Assembly (NCBI GenBank): GCA_007117255.1 | Contig: SKGU01000306.1 | Location: 1 to 5,188 of the forward strand | Reading direction: 5' to 3' | Source of the DNA: Natronohydrobacter sp. | GTDB taxonomy: Bacteria; Pseudomonadota; Alphaproteobacteria; Rhodobacterales; Rhodobacteraceae | Length of the DNA: 5,188 nt | Part shown: piece after piece, positions 1 through 5,113 of the stretch | Numbering within the stretch: position 1 is the stretch's first letter | How the letters are laid out: the number at the start of each line of letters is the position of its first letter | Made by a program: the position numbers and the translations under genes | The notes under the pieces: model-generated | The model's input: the letters and a program-made list of their open reading frames with translations, nothing else | What the model was told of the DNA's origin: nothing | The model's database searches: none

Positions 1-602
1 AACTAGCCGCGCTGACAGAGCCTGTGGCCGTGTCCTGGCATGCGCTGCGCATCGGGCTGGAAAAACTGGCGGCGCCAAACCCGCGCGTTCTGGTGCAGGG
101 GGGCGGCGCGATTGGCGTGGCGGCCGCATTGATTGCGCGCCATATGGGGGCAGTGGCAGTGCATCTGGCCGAACCCCATTCAGGCCGCCGCGCGCTGATG
201 GATGCCGAGCCGGGGATCGAGACATTTGACCCTCTGAGCCATGATCCGGGCGAAAGCGCCTATGATCTGATCATCGATGCGGTTGGCGCGGTGTCCACGC
301 GACAGGCGGCGTCACGTCTTGTGCGGCCCGGCGGTGTGATCGTGCATGTGGGGCTTTTGCCGGGGCAGGAGGGGCTTGATATCCGCCGCATCACCTTGCA
401 GGAAATCACCCTGACGGGCAGTTATTGCTACACGCCCGATGATTTCGCAGCCGCGCTGGATGCGCTGGCAGCGGGCCAGTTGGGGCGGCTGGACTGGGTG
501 GCGCTACGCCCGCTGGAGGATGGCCCGCAAGCCTTTGCCGATCTGGATGCAGGCCGGGTGGATGCCGCGAAAATCGTTTTGGAGGTGGCGCATATGTGCT
601 GA
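1..602 (+). CDS. Medium-chain zinc-type alcohol/polyol dehydrogenase, 5'-truncated
   Basis: This is the C-terminal part of a medium-chain dehydrogenase/reductase, an NAD(P)-dependent enzyme that oxidises alcohols or polyols. The reading frame is already open at base 3 and gives LAALTEPVAVSWHAL, the typical family segment just before the nucleotide-binding domain, so the gene starts upstream of the window. A GTG at 24 lies inside this conserved segment and is not the start. The Rossmann domain follows, with a glycine-rich turn VQGGGAIGVAAA, a second strand ending in an acidic residue (HLAEP, which favours NAD over NADP by the usual rule), then YDLIIDAVG and a VRPGGVIVHVGL strand. It ends with a C-terminal lobe containing ITLTGSYCYTPDDF. 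About 200 residues are visible of a usual 330-350. The catalytic zinc ligands would be in the missing half, so the substrate cannot be called. It points toward the next gene but is separated from it by a hairpin and a 153-bp gap. No link to the sulfolactate genes is evident. Confidence 0.9.
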   Translation, partial: LAALTEPVAVSWHALRIGLEKLAAPNPRVLVQGGGAIGVAAALIARHMGAVAVHLAEPHSGRRALMDAEPGIETFDPLSHDPGESAYDLIIDAVGAVSTRQAASRLVRPGGVIVHVGLLPGQEGLDIRRITLQEITLTGSYCYTPDDFAAALDALAAGQLGRLDWVALRPLEDGPQAFADLDAGRVDAAKIVLEVAHMC

Positions 603-607
603 TTGGA

Positions 608-637
608 CGACGGGGCAGTCGTGATGCTGCCCTGTCG
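608..637 (+). terminator. Strong hairpin just after the dehydrogenase, terminator-like but without a T-tract
   Basis: Bases 608-618 pair with 627-637 to give an 11-bp stem with one G-T wobble around an 8-base loop (TCGTGATG). It starts 6 bp after the stop codon. The stem is GC-rich, but no run of T follows, so it is not a canonical Rho-independent terminator. It could slow polymerase, protect the 3' end of the mRNA or assist Rho. The position fits the end of the dehydrogenase transcript. Confidence 0.5.
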
Positions 638-693
638 CATTGCCAAGGGTGCTGTTGGCTCCGCGCACGTCCGTCGATCGCCGCGCAAGATTA

Positions 694-720
694 TTGAAAA
701 AATGGTTAATGGATGATAAT
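694..720 (+). promoter_or_regulatory. Candidate promoter for the small exported protein
   Basis: TTGAAA at 694-699 resembles a -35 box and GATAAT at 715-720 a -10 box. Each matches the sigma-70 type consensus at five of six positions. The spacer is 15 bp, shorter than the ideal 17. The stretch 688-755 is distinctly AT-rich compared with the neighbouring coding DNA, which supports a promoter and leader here, but the exact boxes are uncertain. Confidence 0.4.
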
Positions 721-755
721 CTTCACGAACTATTTATCACCATAAGGAGAATTTC

Positions 756-986
756 ATGACTAAAGCCCCCTCTCGTGTCTTGTCCACTGTTCTTGCCTGC
801 GTGATTGCCGCAGGTGTGAGCTTCACGGCAGCAACCCCGGCCAAGGCTGCCGATCCAGTTGTATATTTTGTGGGTGGCGTGATTGCCTATGCTGTCGTTC
901 GGTCATTGGCGCAGCAGAAACCAGCTTACACAGTGATTGCGCGGTATTGTGAGGATACGAAGACAGGTCTCTATCACAAGTGTTGA
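756..986 (+). CDS. Small exported protein of unknown function (76 aa)
   Basis: I do not recognise this family. The start is well supported: ATG at 756 follows AAGGAGA (744-750) by 5 bases. Residues 1-31 form a classical Sec signal peptide, with a basic n-region (MTKAPSR), a hydrophobic core and a signal peptidase I site at about AKA|AD (31/32). The mature part is only about 45 residues. It opens with a hydrophobic, glycine-containing stretch (residues 35-48, VVYFVGGVIAYAVV) long enough to touch or partly span a membrane, then a polar tail with two cysteines, Cys65 and the last residue Cys76. In the periplasm these could form a disulfide or join two chains. The gene stands alone, with a candidate promoter before it and a strong terminator after it. 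Its base composition is less GC-rich than that of its neighbours. The coding call rests on the RBS, the signal peptide and the terminator, not on homology. Confidence 0.75.
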   Translation: MTKAPSRVLSTVLACVIAAGVSFTAATPAKAADPVVYFVGGVIAYAVVRSLAQQKPAYTVIARYCEDTKTGLYHKC

Positions 987-1021
987 TCCAGCGTGCGAAT
1001 GTGGCTGACTGAAAGACAACC

Positions 1022-1049
1022 GCGTCGATAGAATTTCTGCTATCTTCGC
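1022..1049 (+). other. Possible RNA hairpin in the 3' untranslated region
   Basis: GATAG (1027-1031) can pair with CTATC (1040-1044). After a 2-base internal mismatch on each side, GCG (1022-1024) can pair with CGC (1047-1049). It lies between the stop codon of the small exported protein and its terminator, so it would be part of a roughly 120-base structured 3' UTR or of a small RNA processed from it. The pairing is short and could be chance. Confidence 0.25.
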
Positions 1050-1085
1050 AACAGGATGTCAGACGAGAGTTAACCAGTCGCCACC

Positions 1086-1113
1086 AAGGCCGGGCCAGTC
1101 CCGGCCTTTTTCT
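1086..1113 (+). terminator. Rho-independent terminator after the small exported protein
   Basis: A perfect 9-bp stem, AAGGCCGGG (1086-1094) with CCCGGCCTT (1100-1108), encloses a 5-base loop (CCAGT) and runs straight into TTTTT (1107-1111) then CT. This is a canonical intrinsic terminator for rightward transcription, about 100 bp beyond the stop codon at 986. On the minus strand the same stem is followed by no T-tract, so it would be at best a weak terminator for the leftward genes that converge on it. Confidence 0.9.
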
Positions 1114-1158
1114 GTCGCACGCCCCTTGCGCCGTGTTGCGCTGGCTGGAACTACCGGC

Positions 1159-1617
1159 TCAGACAGGGCCCGCGCGCTTCAGTCGCTGCAAGACCCGCTC
1201 CAATGCGTCCAGAAAGCGCGATCTGTCGGCCTTGGAAAAGGCTTTTCCGCGCCCCTGATGGAACGGATCGGCGGCGCGAATGTCGGCCATGAGATCGCGC
1301 GTGGCGAGGATGGTGCCGATATTGGCTTCGGTCAGCGCCTCGCCTGTGTGTTTCAGCACCTGCGCGCCAGCTTCCACGCATTTCGCCGCCAGGGGAATAT
1401 CGCCTGTAATCACCACATCGCCGGGGCCTGCGCGTTCTGCGATCCATTTGTCGGCCTCATCGGGACCACTGGCCACGATGACCGTTTCAACAAGGGGGTT
1501 TTGTGATGGACGAATGCCGCCGTTTGACACGATCACCATGCGCGTGCCGTGGCGCGTGCCCACGCGCTCGACTTCGGCTTTCACGGGGCAGGCATCAGCG
1601 TCGATATAGATGGTCAT
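1159..1617 (-). CDS. YaiI/YqxD family protein (DUF188, UPF0178), PIN-like fold
   Basis: The 152-residue product matches the YaiI/YqxD (DUF188) family in length and motifs. It begins MTIYIDADACPVK with the family's signature DADACP (residues 6-11). It also has SNGG, then DEADKWI, GDVVITGDIPLA (a second conserved acidic patch) and a TRDLMADIR segment before a charged helical tail. The family is related to PIN/NYN-type nuclease folds, whose acidic residues bind metal, but its cellular role is not firmly established. The start is ATG at 1617 rather than in-frame codons up to 1668, because the signature begins right there, as in E. coli YaiI, and GAAAGG (complement of 1624-1629) sits 6 bases upstream. 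It lies 60 bp downstream of the regulator on the same strand and is probably read from that promoter. A functional tie to sulfonate metabolism is not indicated by the family. Confidence 0.9.
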   Translation of the reverse strand: MTIYIDADACPVKAEVERVGTRHGTRMVIVSNGGIRPSQNPLVETVIVASGPDEADKWIAERAGPGDVVITGDIPLAAKCVEAGAQVLKHTGEALTEANIGTILATRDLMADIRAADPFHQGRGKAFSKADRSRFLDALERVLQRLKRAGPV

Positions 1618-1677
1618 GGCGGGCCTTTCACTGATCCGGTGCCTGCCCGATCTGGCCGTCATGCGCAAGGGCAGGGA

Positions 1678-2406
1678 TCAGACATCCGCGCGGTAATGCA
1701 GTGCATCTGTATTAACCCAGGACAGGCGCAGCTCCAGCGGCGCTTCGGAATAATCCAGCGCGATGCGGCGGATATGCAGCAAGGGCGCGCCGTCAGGCAG
1801 GGCCAGTTCCTGCGCGCAGACCCCCTGCGCGCGCGCGGCGGTCACCTGTTCGCGGGCGCGGTGGACCGTTGCGCCATATTCGGTCTGATAGAGCTGATAG
1901 AGCGTGTTTGGCAGCAGGTCAGGGCTATGTTCCAGCGCGCCGAAACGCGCGGCGCTCAGGACGATATGCTCATATATGATCGGCGTGCCATCCCCTTCGC
2001 GCACGCGGGTGATGCAGATGACATCCGCCTGCGCATCAAGTGCAAGGGCCTGCGCCTCATCCGCGTGGGCGGCACGGCGGATGCGCGACAGAACCCGGCT
2101 TTCGGGCCGCAAGGTGCTGCCATCGGCGCGGCGCAGGTTGAAGAAGCGAAACAGCACAGCATCGCTGTCATGGCTGGCCACGACTGTACCTTTGCCCTGC
2201 CTGCGCACAACCACGCCTTCGGCGGCCATATCCAGCAATGCCTTGCGCAAGGTGCCGACCGCCACGCCGTACTCTTCAGCCAGCCGCGATTCCGATGGCA
2301 GGTAAGTGCCCGGCGACCATTCACCCGCCTCAACCCGTGCCATCATCAGGTCGCGCAACTGACGGTGCAGGGGTTGCGAGAGCGGGCGTGTGGCGGATTG
2401 GGTCAT
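1678..2406 (-). CDS. GntR/HutC-family transcriptional regulator with UTRA domain
   Basis: This 242-residue protein is a two-domain DNA-binding regulator. Residues about 12-75 are a GntR winged helix-turn-helix, with PLHRQLRDLM, LPSESRLAEEYGVAVGTLRKAL and the wing segment VVRRQGKGTVV. Residues about 85-240 are a UTRA ligand-binding domain of the HutC/FarR subfamily, including FRFFNLRRADG, the conserved YEHIVL strand, YQLYQTEYG and the C-terminal SWVNTDALHYRADV. Length and order are normal. ATG at 2406 is supported by AAGGAA (complement of 2413-2418) 6 bases upstream. It is divergent from the ComC-suyAB genes and shares with them a 114-bp region carrying a palindrome over both promoters. The simplest reading is a repressor of that operon and of itself, released by a ligand. 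The ligand is unknown; sulfolactate, sulfopyruvate or cysteate are the natural candidates. A putative regulator gene also lies upstream of suyAB in Paracoccus pantotrophus, but equivalence is not shown here. Confidence 0.9.
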   Translation of the reverse strand: MTQSATRPLSQPLHRQLRDLMMARVEAGEWSPGTYLPSESRLAEEYGVAVGTLRKALLDMAAEGVVVRRQGKGTVVASHDSDAVLFRFFNLRRADGSTLRPESRVLSRIRRAAHADEAQALALDAQADVICITRVREGDGTPIIYEHIVLSAARFGALEHSPDLLPNTLYQLYQTEYGATVHRAREQVTAARAQGVCAQELALPDGAPLLHIRRIALDYSEAPLELRLSWVNTDALHYRADV

Positions 2407-2438
2407 AGATGTTTCCTTGAAATTACCACAGTGGGATA

Positions 2439-2468
2439 TTGACAGTTCTATATCATATAAACTATATA
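2439..2468 (+). promoter_or_regulatory. Candidate promoter for the sulfolactate operon
   Basis: TTGACA at 2439-2444 is a perfect -35 consensus. With an 18-bp spacer, TATATA at 2463-2468 serves as a four-of-six -10 box. Transcription would start near 2475, leaving a leader of about 45 bases before the ATG at 2521. The -10 box lies inside the 14-bp palindrome, an arrangement expected for repression by steric block. Confidence 0.6.
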
Positions 2469-2476
2469 GTTTTCAA
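2447..2476 (-). promoter_or_regulatory. Candidate leftward promoter for the regulator gene
   Basis: On the minus strand TTGAAA (complement of 2471-2476) and TATAGA (complement of 2447-2452) are separated by 18 bp. They overlap the rightward promoter almost completely. The palindrome fills most of the spacer, so one bound protein could block both directions. Transcription would start near 2440, about 34 bases before the regulator ATG. Confidence 0.5.
2459..2472. promoter_or_regulatory. Perfect 14-bp palindrome, candidate GntR operator
   Basis: AAACTATATAGTTT reads identically on both strands. A second, imperfect CTATAT copy lies 14 bp to the left (2448-2453). GntR/HutC proteins bind as dimers to short AT-centred dyads, often next to their own gene, and this site lies between the divergent regulator and operon, across both promoters. 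Assignment to this regulator is inferred from position and symmetry. Confidence 0.6.
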
Positions 2477-2520
2477 GTCGCATGACGCAATGCCCCGAAA
2501 CCAATCTTCAAGGATACGCA

Positions 2521-3519
2521 ATGAGCATTTTCCAGATATCCCCGGATGATGCGACGGATCTGGCCTTGGCCGCGTTCGTGGCGGCGGGGATGCCTGCTGA
2601 TCTGGCGCGCCCTGCCGCGCGTGCGCTGGTGCTGGCCGAACAGGAAGGCTTGCCGTCACATGGGCTGGCGCGCGTGCCGTTCTATGTCGCACAGATGCGC
2701 ACCGGGAAGGTTGCAGCCGGTGCCGAGCCTTCGATCAGCCGTGATGGGGCCGTGATCCGGGTGGATGCGCGTTTCGGGCTGGCTTTCGCGGCCGTTGACG
2801 CGGGCGCAGAGGCTGCGCGTGAGGTGGTGCGCAATCTGGGCGTGGCTGTTGTCAGCGTCACGCATTCGCATCATTTCGGTGTGGCCGGGCAGGCGGTTGA
2901 ACCCTTCGCCCGCGAAGGGCTGATCGCGCTGGCTTTCGCCAATGCGCCTGCGGCAATGGCCCCATGGGGTGGCAATCGCGCGCTTTATGGCACGAACCCG
3001 GTGGCCTTTGCAGCGCCGCGTGCAAAGGGTGATCCGCTGGTGATTGATCTGTCGCTCAGCCATGTGGCGCGCGGCAAGGTGATGCTGGCGCAAAAGGCCG
3101 GCAAGCCGATTCCGGGCGATTGGGCGCTGGATACGCAGGGCAACCCCACGACGGATGCTGATGCGGCGATGGCGGGCACGATGTTGCCATCGGGCGGGGC
3201 CAAGGGCGCGGCGCTTGCGCTGATGGTCGAATTGCTGACCGCTGGGCTGGCGGGTGCACATTTCGCCTATGAGGCCAGCTCGCTTTTCGATGACAAGGGG
3301 CCCGCGCCCGATCTGGCGCATTTCATCCTTGTGCTGGACTCCGCGCGCTTTGCCCCCGGTTTCACCGGCCGCGCCGAGGCGATGTTTGCCGCCATCGAGG
3401 CGCAGGAGGGCGCGCGCCTGCCTGGTGCGCGCCGCATGACCGAGCGCGCCGCCCGCGCATCCACAATCGAGATACCGCAAGCCCTGCATGACACGCTGTC
3501 AGAGCTTGCGCGTTCCTGA
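2521..3519 (+). CDS. comC: Malate/L-lactate dehydrogenase-family oxidoreductase, probable (2R)-3-sulfolactate dehydrogenase
   Basis: This cytosolic NAD(P)-dependent oxidoreductase of the Ldh_2 type has an unusual non-Rossmann fold. In this context it probably interconverts 3-sulfopyruvate and (R)-3-sulfolactate. Visible family motifs in the 332-residue product are EGLPSHGLARVPFY (about 42-55, with the conserved His of SHG), SHHFGVAG (116-123), FANAPAAMAPWGGNRALYGTNP (within about 139-160), PLVIDLSLSHVARGKVMLAQ (about 172-191), the GNPTTDADAAMAGTMLP loop, and GGAKGAALALMVELL. Length is slightly below the usual 340-350. ATG at 2521 is chosen because AAGGA (2510-2514) lies 6 bases before it. An in-frame ATG at 2482 has no ribosome binding site and would lie only about 8 bases after the predicted transcription start. 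suyA follows 35 bp later. The substrate is inferred from the suyAB neighbours; malate, lactate or another 2-hydroxy acid cannot be excluded from sequence alone. Confidence 0.8.
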   Translation: MSIFQISPDDATDLALAAFVAAGMPADLARPAARALVLAEQEGLPSHGLARVPFYVAQMRTGKVAAGAEPSISRDGAVIRVDARFGLAFAAVDAGAEAAREVVRNLGVAVVSVTHSHHFGVAGQAVEPFAREGLIALAFANAPAAMAPWGGNRALYGTNPVAFAAPRAKGDPLVIDLSLSHVARGKVMLAQKAGKPIPGDWALDTQGNPTTDADAAMAGTMLPSGGAKGAALALMVELLTAGLAGAHFAYEASSLFDDKGPAPDLAHFILVLDSARFAPGFTGRAEAMFAAIEAQEGARLPGARRMTERAARASTIEIPQALHDTLSELARS

Positions 3520-3554
3520 CTTATCACGACACCCAGAAAGGGAGAGAGAGGACC

Positions 3555-3851
3555 ATGACCGCAAATACCCATCCGCAACTGCTGGTGCATGACAAGGCCG
3601 ACAATGTTGGTGTTGTCGTGGTCGAAGGTTTGACTGCTGGCACTGATATGCTCTGCGTCTGCACCGAGGATAACAGCGATTTCCGCCTGACGGCCAAAGC
3701 TGATATTCCTATCGGCCACAAGGTTGCGCTGAGCGATCTGAAAGAGGGCGATACTGTCATCAAGTATGGCGAAGATATCGGCCGCATGGTGGGCGGCGCC
3801 GAAACCGGCGGCCATGTCCACACCCACAATATGAAAACCAAGCGCTGGTAA
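3555..3851 (+). CDS. suyA: (2R)-3-sulfolactate sulfo-lyase, small subunit SuyA
   Basis: SuyA is the small subunit of sulfolactate sulfo-lyase (EC 4.4.1.24), which converts (R)-3-sulfolactate to pyruvate and sulfite in the cytoplasm. The 98-residue protein is a single SAF-type domain, the piece that forms the N-terminus of fused UxaA altronate dehydratases. It shows HDKADNVGVVVVEGLTAG (about 12-29), LTAKADIPIGHKVAL (45-59), TVIKYGEDIG (67-76) and the histidine-rich GGHVHTHNMKT (85-95). The last two segments are the conserved signature of this domain. At about 10.5 kDa it is somewhat larger than the 8-kDa subunit described from Paracoccus pantotrophus. A purine-rich stretch (3539-3552, containing AGGGAG and AGGA) precedes the ATG. 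suyB begins 12 bp after its stop, so the subunits are surely co-transcribed. Sulfo-lyase rather than altronate dehydratase is favoured by the split-subunit form, the ComC-like gene and the downstream exporter. Confidence 0.87.
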   Translation: MTANTHPQLLVHDKADNVGVVVVEGLTAGTDMLCVCTEDNSDFRLTAKADIPIGHKVALSDLKEGDTVIKYGEDIGRMVGGAETGGHVHTHNMKTKRW

Positions 3852-3863
3852 GGGGAAACGATC

Positions 3864-5045
3864 ATGGCATTCGATTTTTCACAAGACACGATCAAGGCAT
3901 GGCGTCGCGAGAATGGTCGCGTCGGTGTGCGCAACCATGTAGTTATTCTGCCGGTGGACGATATCTCCAACGCGGCTTGCGAGGCTGTGGCCAATAACGT
4001 CAAGGGCACGATGGCCATTCCGCATTCCTATGGTCGTTTGCAGTTCGGCGAAGATCTCGACCTACACTTCCGCACCATCATCGGCACAGGTGCAAACCCG
4101 AACGTGGCGGCTGTGGTCGTGATCGGGATTGAACCGGAATGGACCAAGATCATCGTCGATGGCATCGCCAAGACCGGTAAGCCCGTCGAGGGGTTCTGGA
4201 TCGAACAGAATGGCGATTTTGAGACCATCCGCCGCGCAAGCTGGAAGGCCAAGGAATATGTCCAGTGGGCGTCCGAGCTGCAGAAAGAAGACTGCCCGCT
4301 GACGGATCTGTGGGTCTCGACCAAATGCGGCGAGAGCGATACGACAACGGGGCTGTCGTCCTGCCCGACCGTGGGCAACATGTATGACAAGCTGTTGCCG
4401 CATGGTCTGTATGGTGTCTTCGGCGAGACCTCGGAAATCACCGGGGCAGAGCATATCTGCGAAAAGCGCGCCGCGAACCCCGAAGCGGCGGCCAAGTTCA
4501 TGAAGACCTGGCAGGCCTATCAGGATGATGTGATCGAGCAGTTCAAGACATCTGATCTGTCCGACAGTCAGCCTACCAAGGGCAACATTCTGGGTGGTCT
4601 GTCGACCATCGAGGAAAAGGCGCTGGGCAATCTGGAAAAGATCGGTCGCACCTCAACCTATATCGATGTTCTGGAACCGGCAGAGGCACCCGCCAAGGGG
4701 CCGGGACTGTATTTCATGGACAGCTCTTCGGCGGCGGCGGAATGTGTGACGCTGATGGCGGCGGGCGGCTATGTCATCCACACCTTCCCCACGGGTCAGG
4801 GCAATGTGGTCGGCAACCCGATAGTGCCGGTGATCAAGATTTCCGGAAACCCGCGCACTTTGCGCACCATGTCCGAGCATATCGACGTGGATGTGACGGG
4901 CGTTCTGCGCCGTGACATGACCATCGATCAGGCCGGCGATGCGCTGATCGAGATGATCAAGCGCACGGCGAACGGGCGTCTGACAGCCGCAGAATCGCTG
5001 GGCCATCGTGAATTCTCGATGACCAAGCTCTACCGTTCGGCCTGA
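3864..5045 (+). CDS. suyB: (2R)-3-sulfolactate sulfo-lyase, large catalytic subunit SuyB
   Basis: SuyB is the large subunit that, with SuyA, removes sulfite from (R)-3-sulfolactate and leaves pyruvate. It belongs to the UxaA/altronate dehydratase superfamily, whose members commonly need iron. The 393-residue product (about 42 kDa, as reported for the Paracoccus enzyme) carries NGRVGVRNHVVILPVDD (about 17-33), IPHSYGRLQFGEDLDLHF (52-69), IGTGANPNVAAVVVIGIEP (73-91), TKCGESDTTTGLSSCPTVG (153-171, with Cys155 a likely metal-binding or active-site residue), FGETSEITGAEHI (186-198), KGNILGGLSTIEEKALGN (239-256), and FPTGQGNVVGNPIVPVIK followed by MSEHIDVDVTG in the C-terminal part. AAGGGGA (3850-3856), overlapping the suyA stop codon, lies 7 bases before the ATG, indicating tight translational coupling. 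The protein ends in NGRLTAAESLGHREFSMTKL, so it is full length with no sign of damage. A hexonate dehydratase acting on a sugar acid is the main alternative and is less likely in this neighbourhood. Confidence 0.88.
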   Translation: MAFDFSQDTIKAWRRENGRVGVRNHVVILPVDDISNAACEAVANNVKGTMAIPHSYGRLQFGEDLDLHFRTIIGTGANPNVAAVVVIGIEPEWTKIIVDGIAKTGKPVEGFWIEQNGDFETIRRASWKAKEYVQWASELQKEDCPLTDLWVSTKCGESDTTTGLSSCPTVGNMYDKLLPHGLYGVFGETSEITGAEHICEKRAANPEAAAKFMKTWQAYQDDVIEQFKTSDLSDSQPTKGNILGGLSTIEEKALGNLEKIGRTSTYIDVLEPAEAPAKGPGLYFMDSSSAAAECVTLMAAGGYVIHTFPTGQGNVVGNPIVPVIKISGNPRTLRTMSEHIDVDVTGVLRRDMTIDQAGDALIEMIKRTANGRLTAAESLGHREFSMTKLYRSA

Positions 5046-5068
5046 TCGACGGCTAAGGTGACGACACA

Positions 5069-5098
5069 GGGGCGGGCTGCAAGGCCCGCCCCGTTTTA
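5069..5098 (+). terminator. Strong GC-rich intrinsic terminator between suyB and suyZ
   Basis: GGGGCGGGC (5069-5077) pairs perfectly with GCCCGCCCC (5084-5092) around a 6-base loop (TGCAAG), followed by GTTTTA. The stem is very stable and the T-run short (four). It lies 23 bp after the suyB stop and ends 15 bp before the next gene's ATG on the same strand. It should therefore end most suyAB transcripts and let only a fraction continue. Confidence 0.85.
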
Positions 5099-5113
5099 TG
5101 CTCAGGACAGATC

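Noticed and set aside
756..800. Lipoprotein signal (VLAC at residues 12-15) in the small exported protein
   Set aside because: The -2 position is Leu, and strongly hydrophobic residues continue well past the Cys, so this Cys lies inside the signal-peptide core. The AKA|AD site at 31/32 is a much better signal peptidase I site.
1086..1113. Bidirectional terminator serving both converging transcripts
   Set aside because: Only the plus strand has a T-tract after the stem; on the minus strand the stem is followed by GGTGG, so termination leftward is not supported.
1549..2442. Long open frame (297 codons) on the plus strand opposite the regulator
   Set aside because: It is antisense to two clearly recognised genes (GntR regulator and DUF188), has no family motifs, and runs into the intergenic promoter region. 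GC-rich third positions create such shadow frames.
2416..2477. Inverted repeat CTTGAAA (2416-2422) / TTTCAAG (2471-2477) framing the intergenic region
   Set aside because: The arms are only 7 bp and 48 bp apart. One overlaps the regulator's Shine-Dalgarno region and the other a -35 box, so each is explained by its own function and the pairing is likely chance.
2656..3489. 277-codon minus-strand frame opposite the ComC-like gene
   Set aside because: The translation is rich in Arg/His/Gly with no domain, exactly as expected for the reverse complement of a GC-rich gene. The plus-strand frame has strong family motifs.
3267..4018. Minus-strand frames spanning the ComC-like, suyA and suyB boundary
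   Set aside because: They cross real gene boundaries and ribosome binding sites on the other strand and show no recognisable motif.
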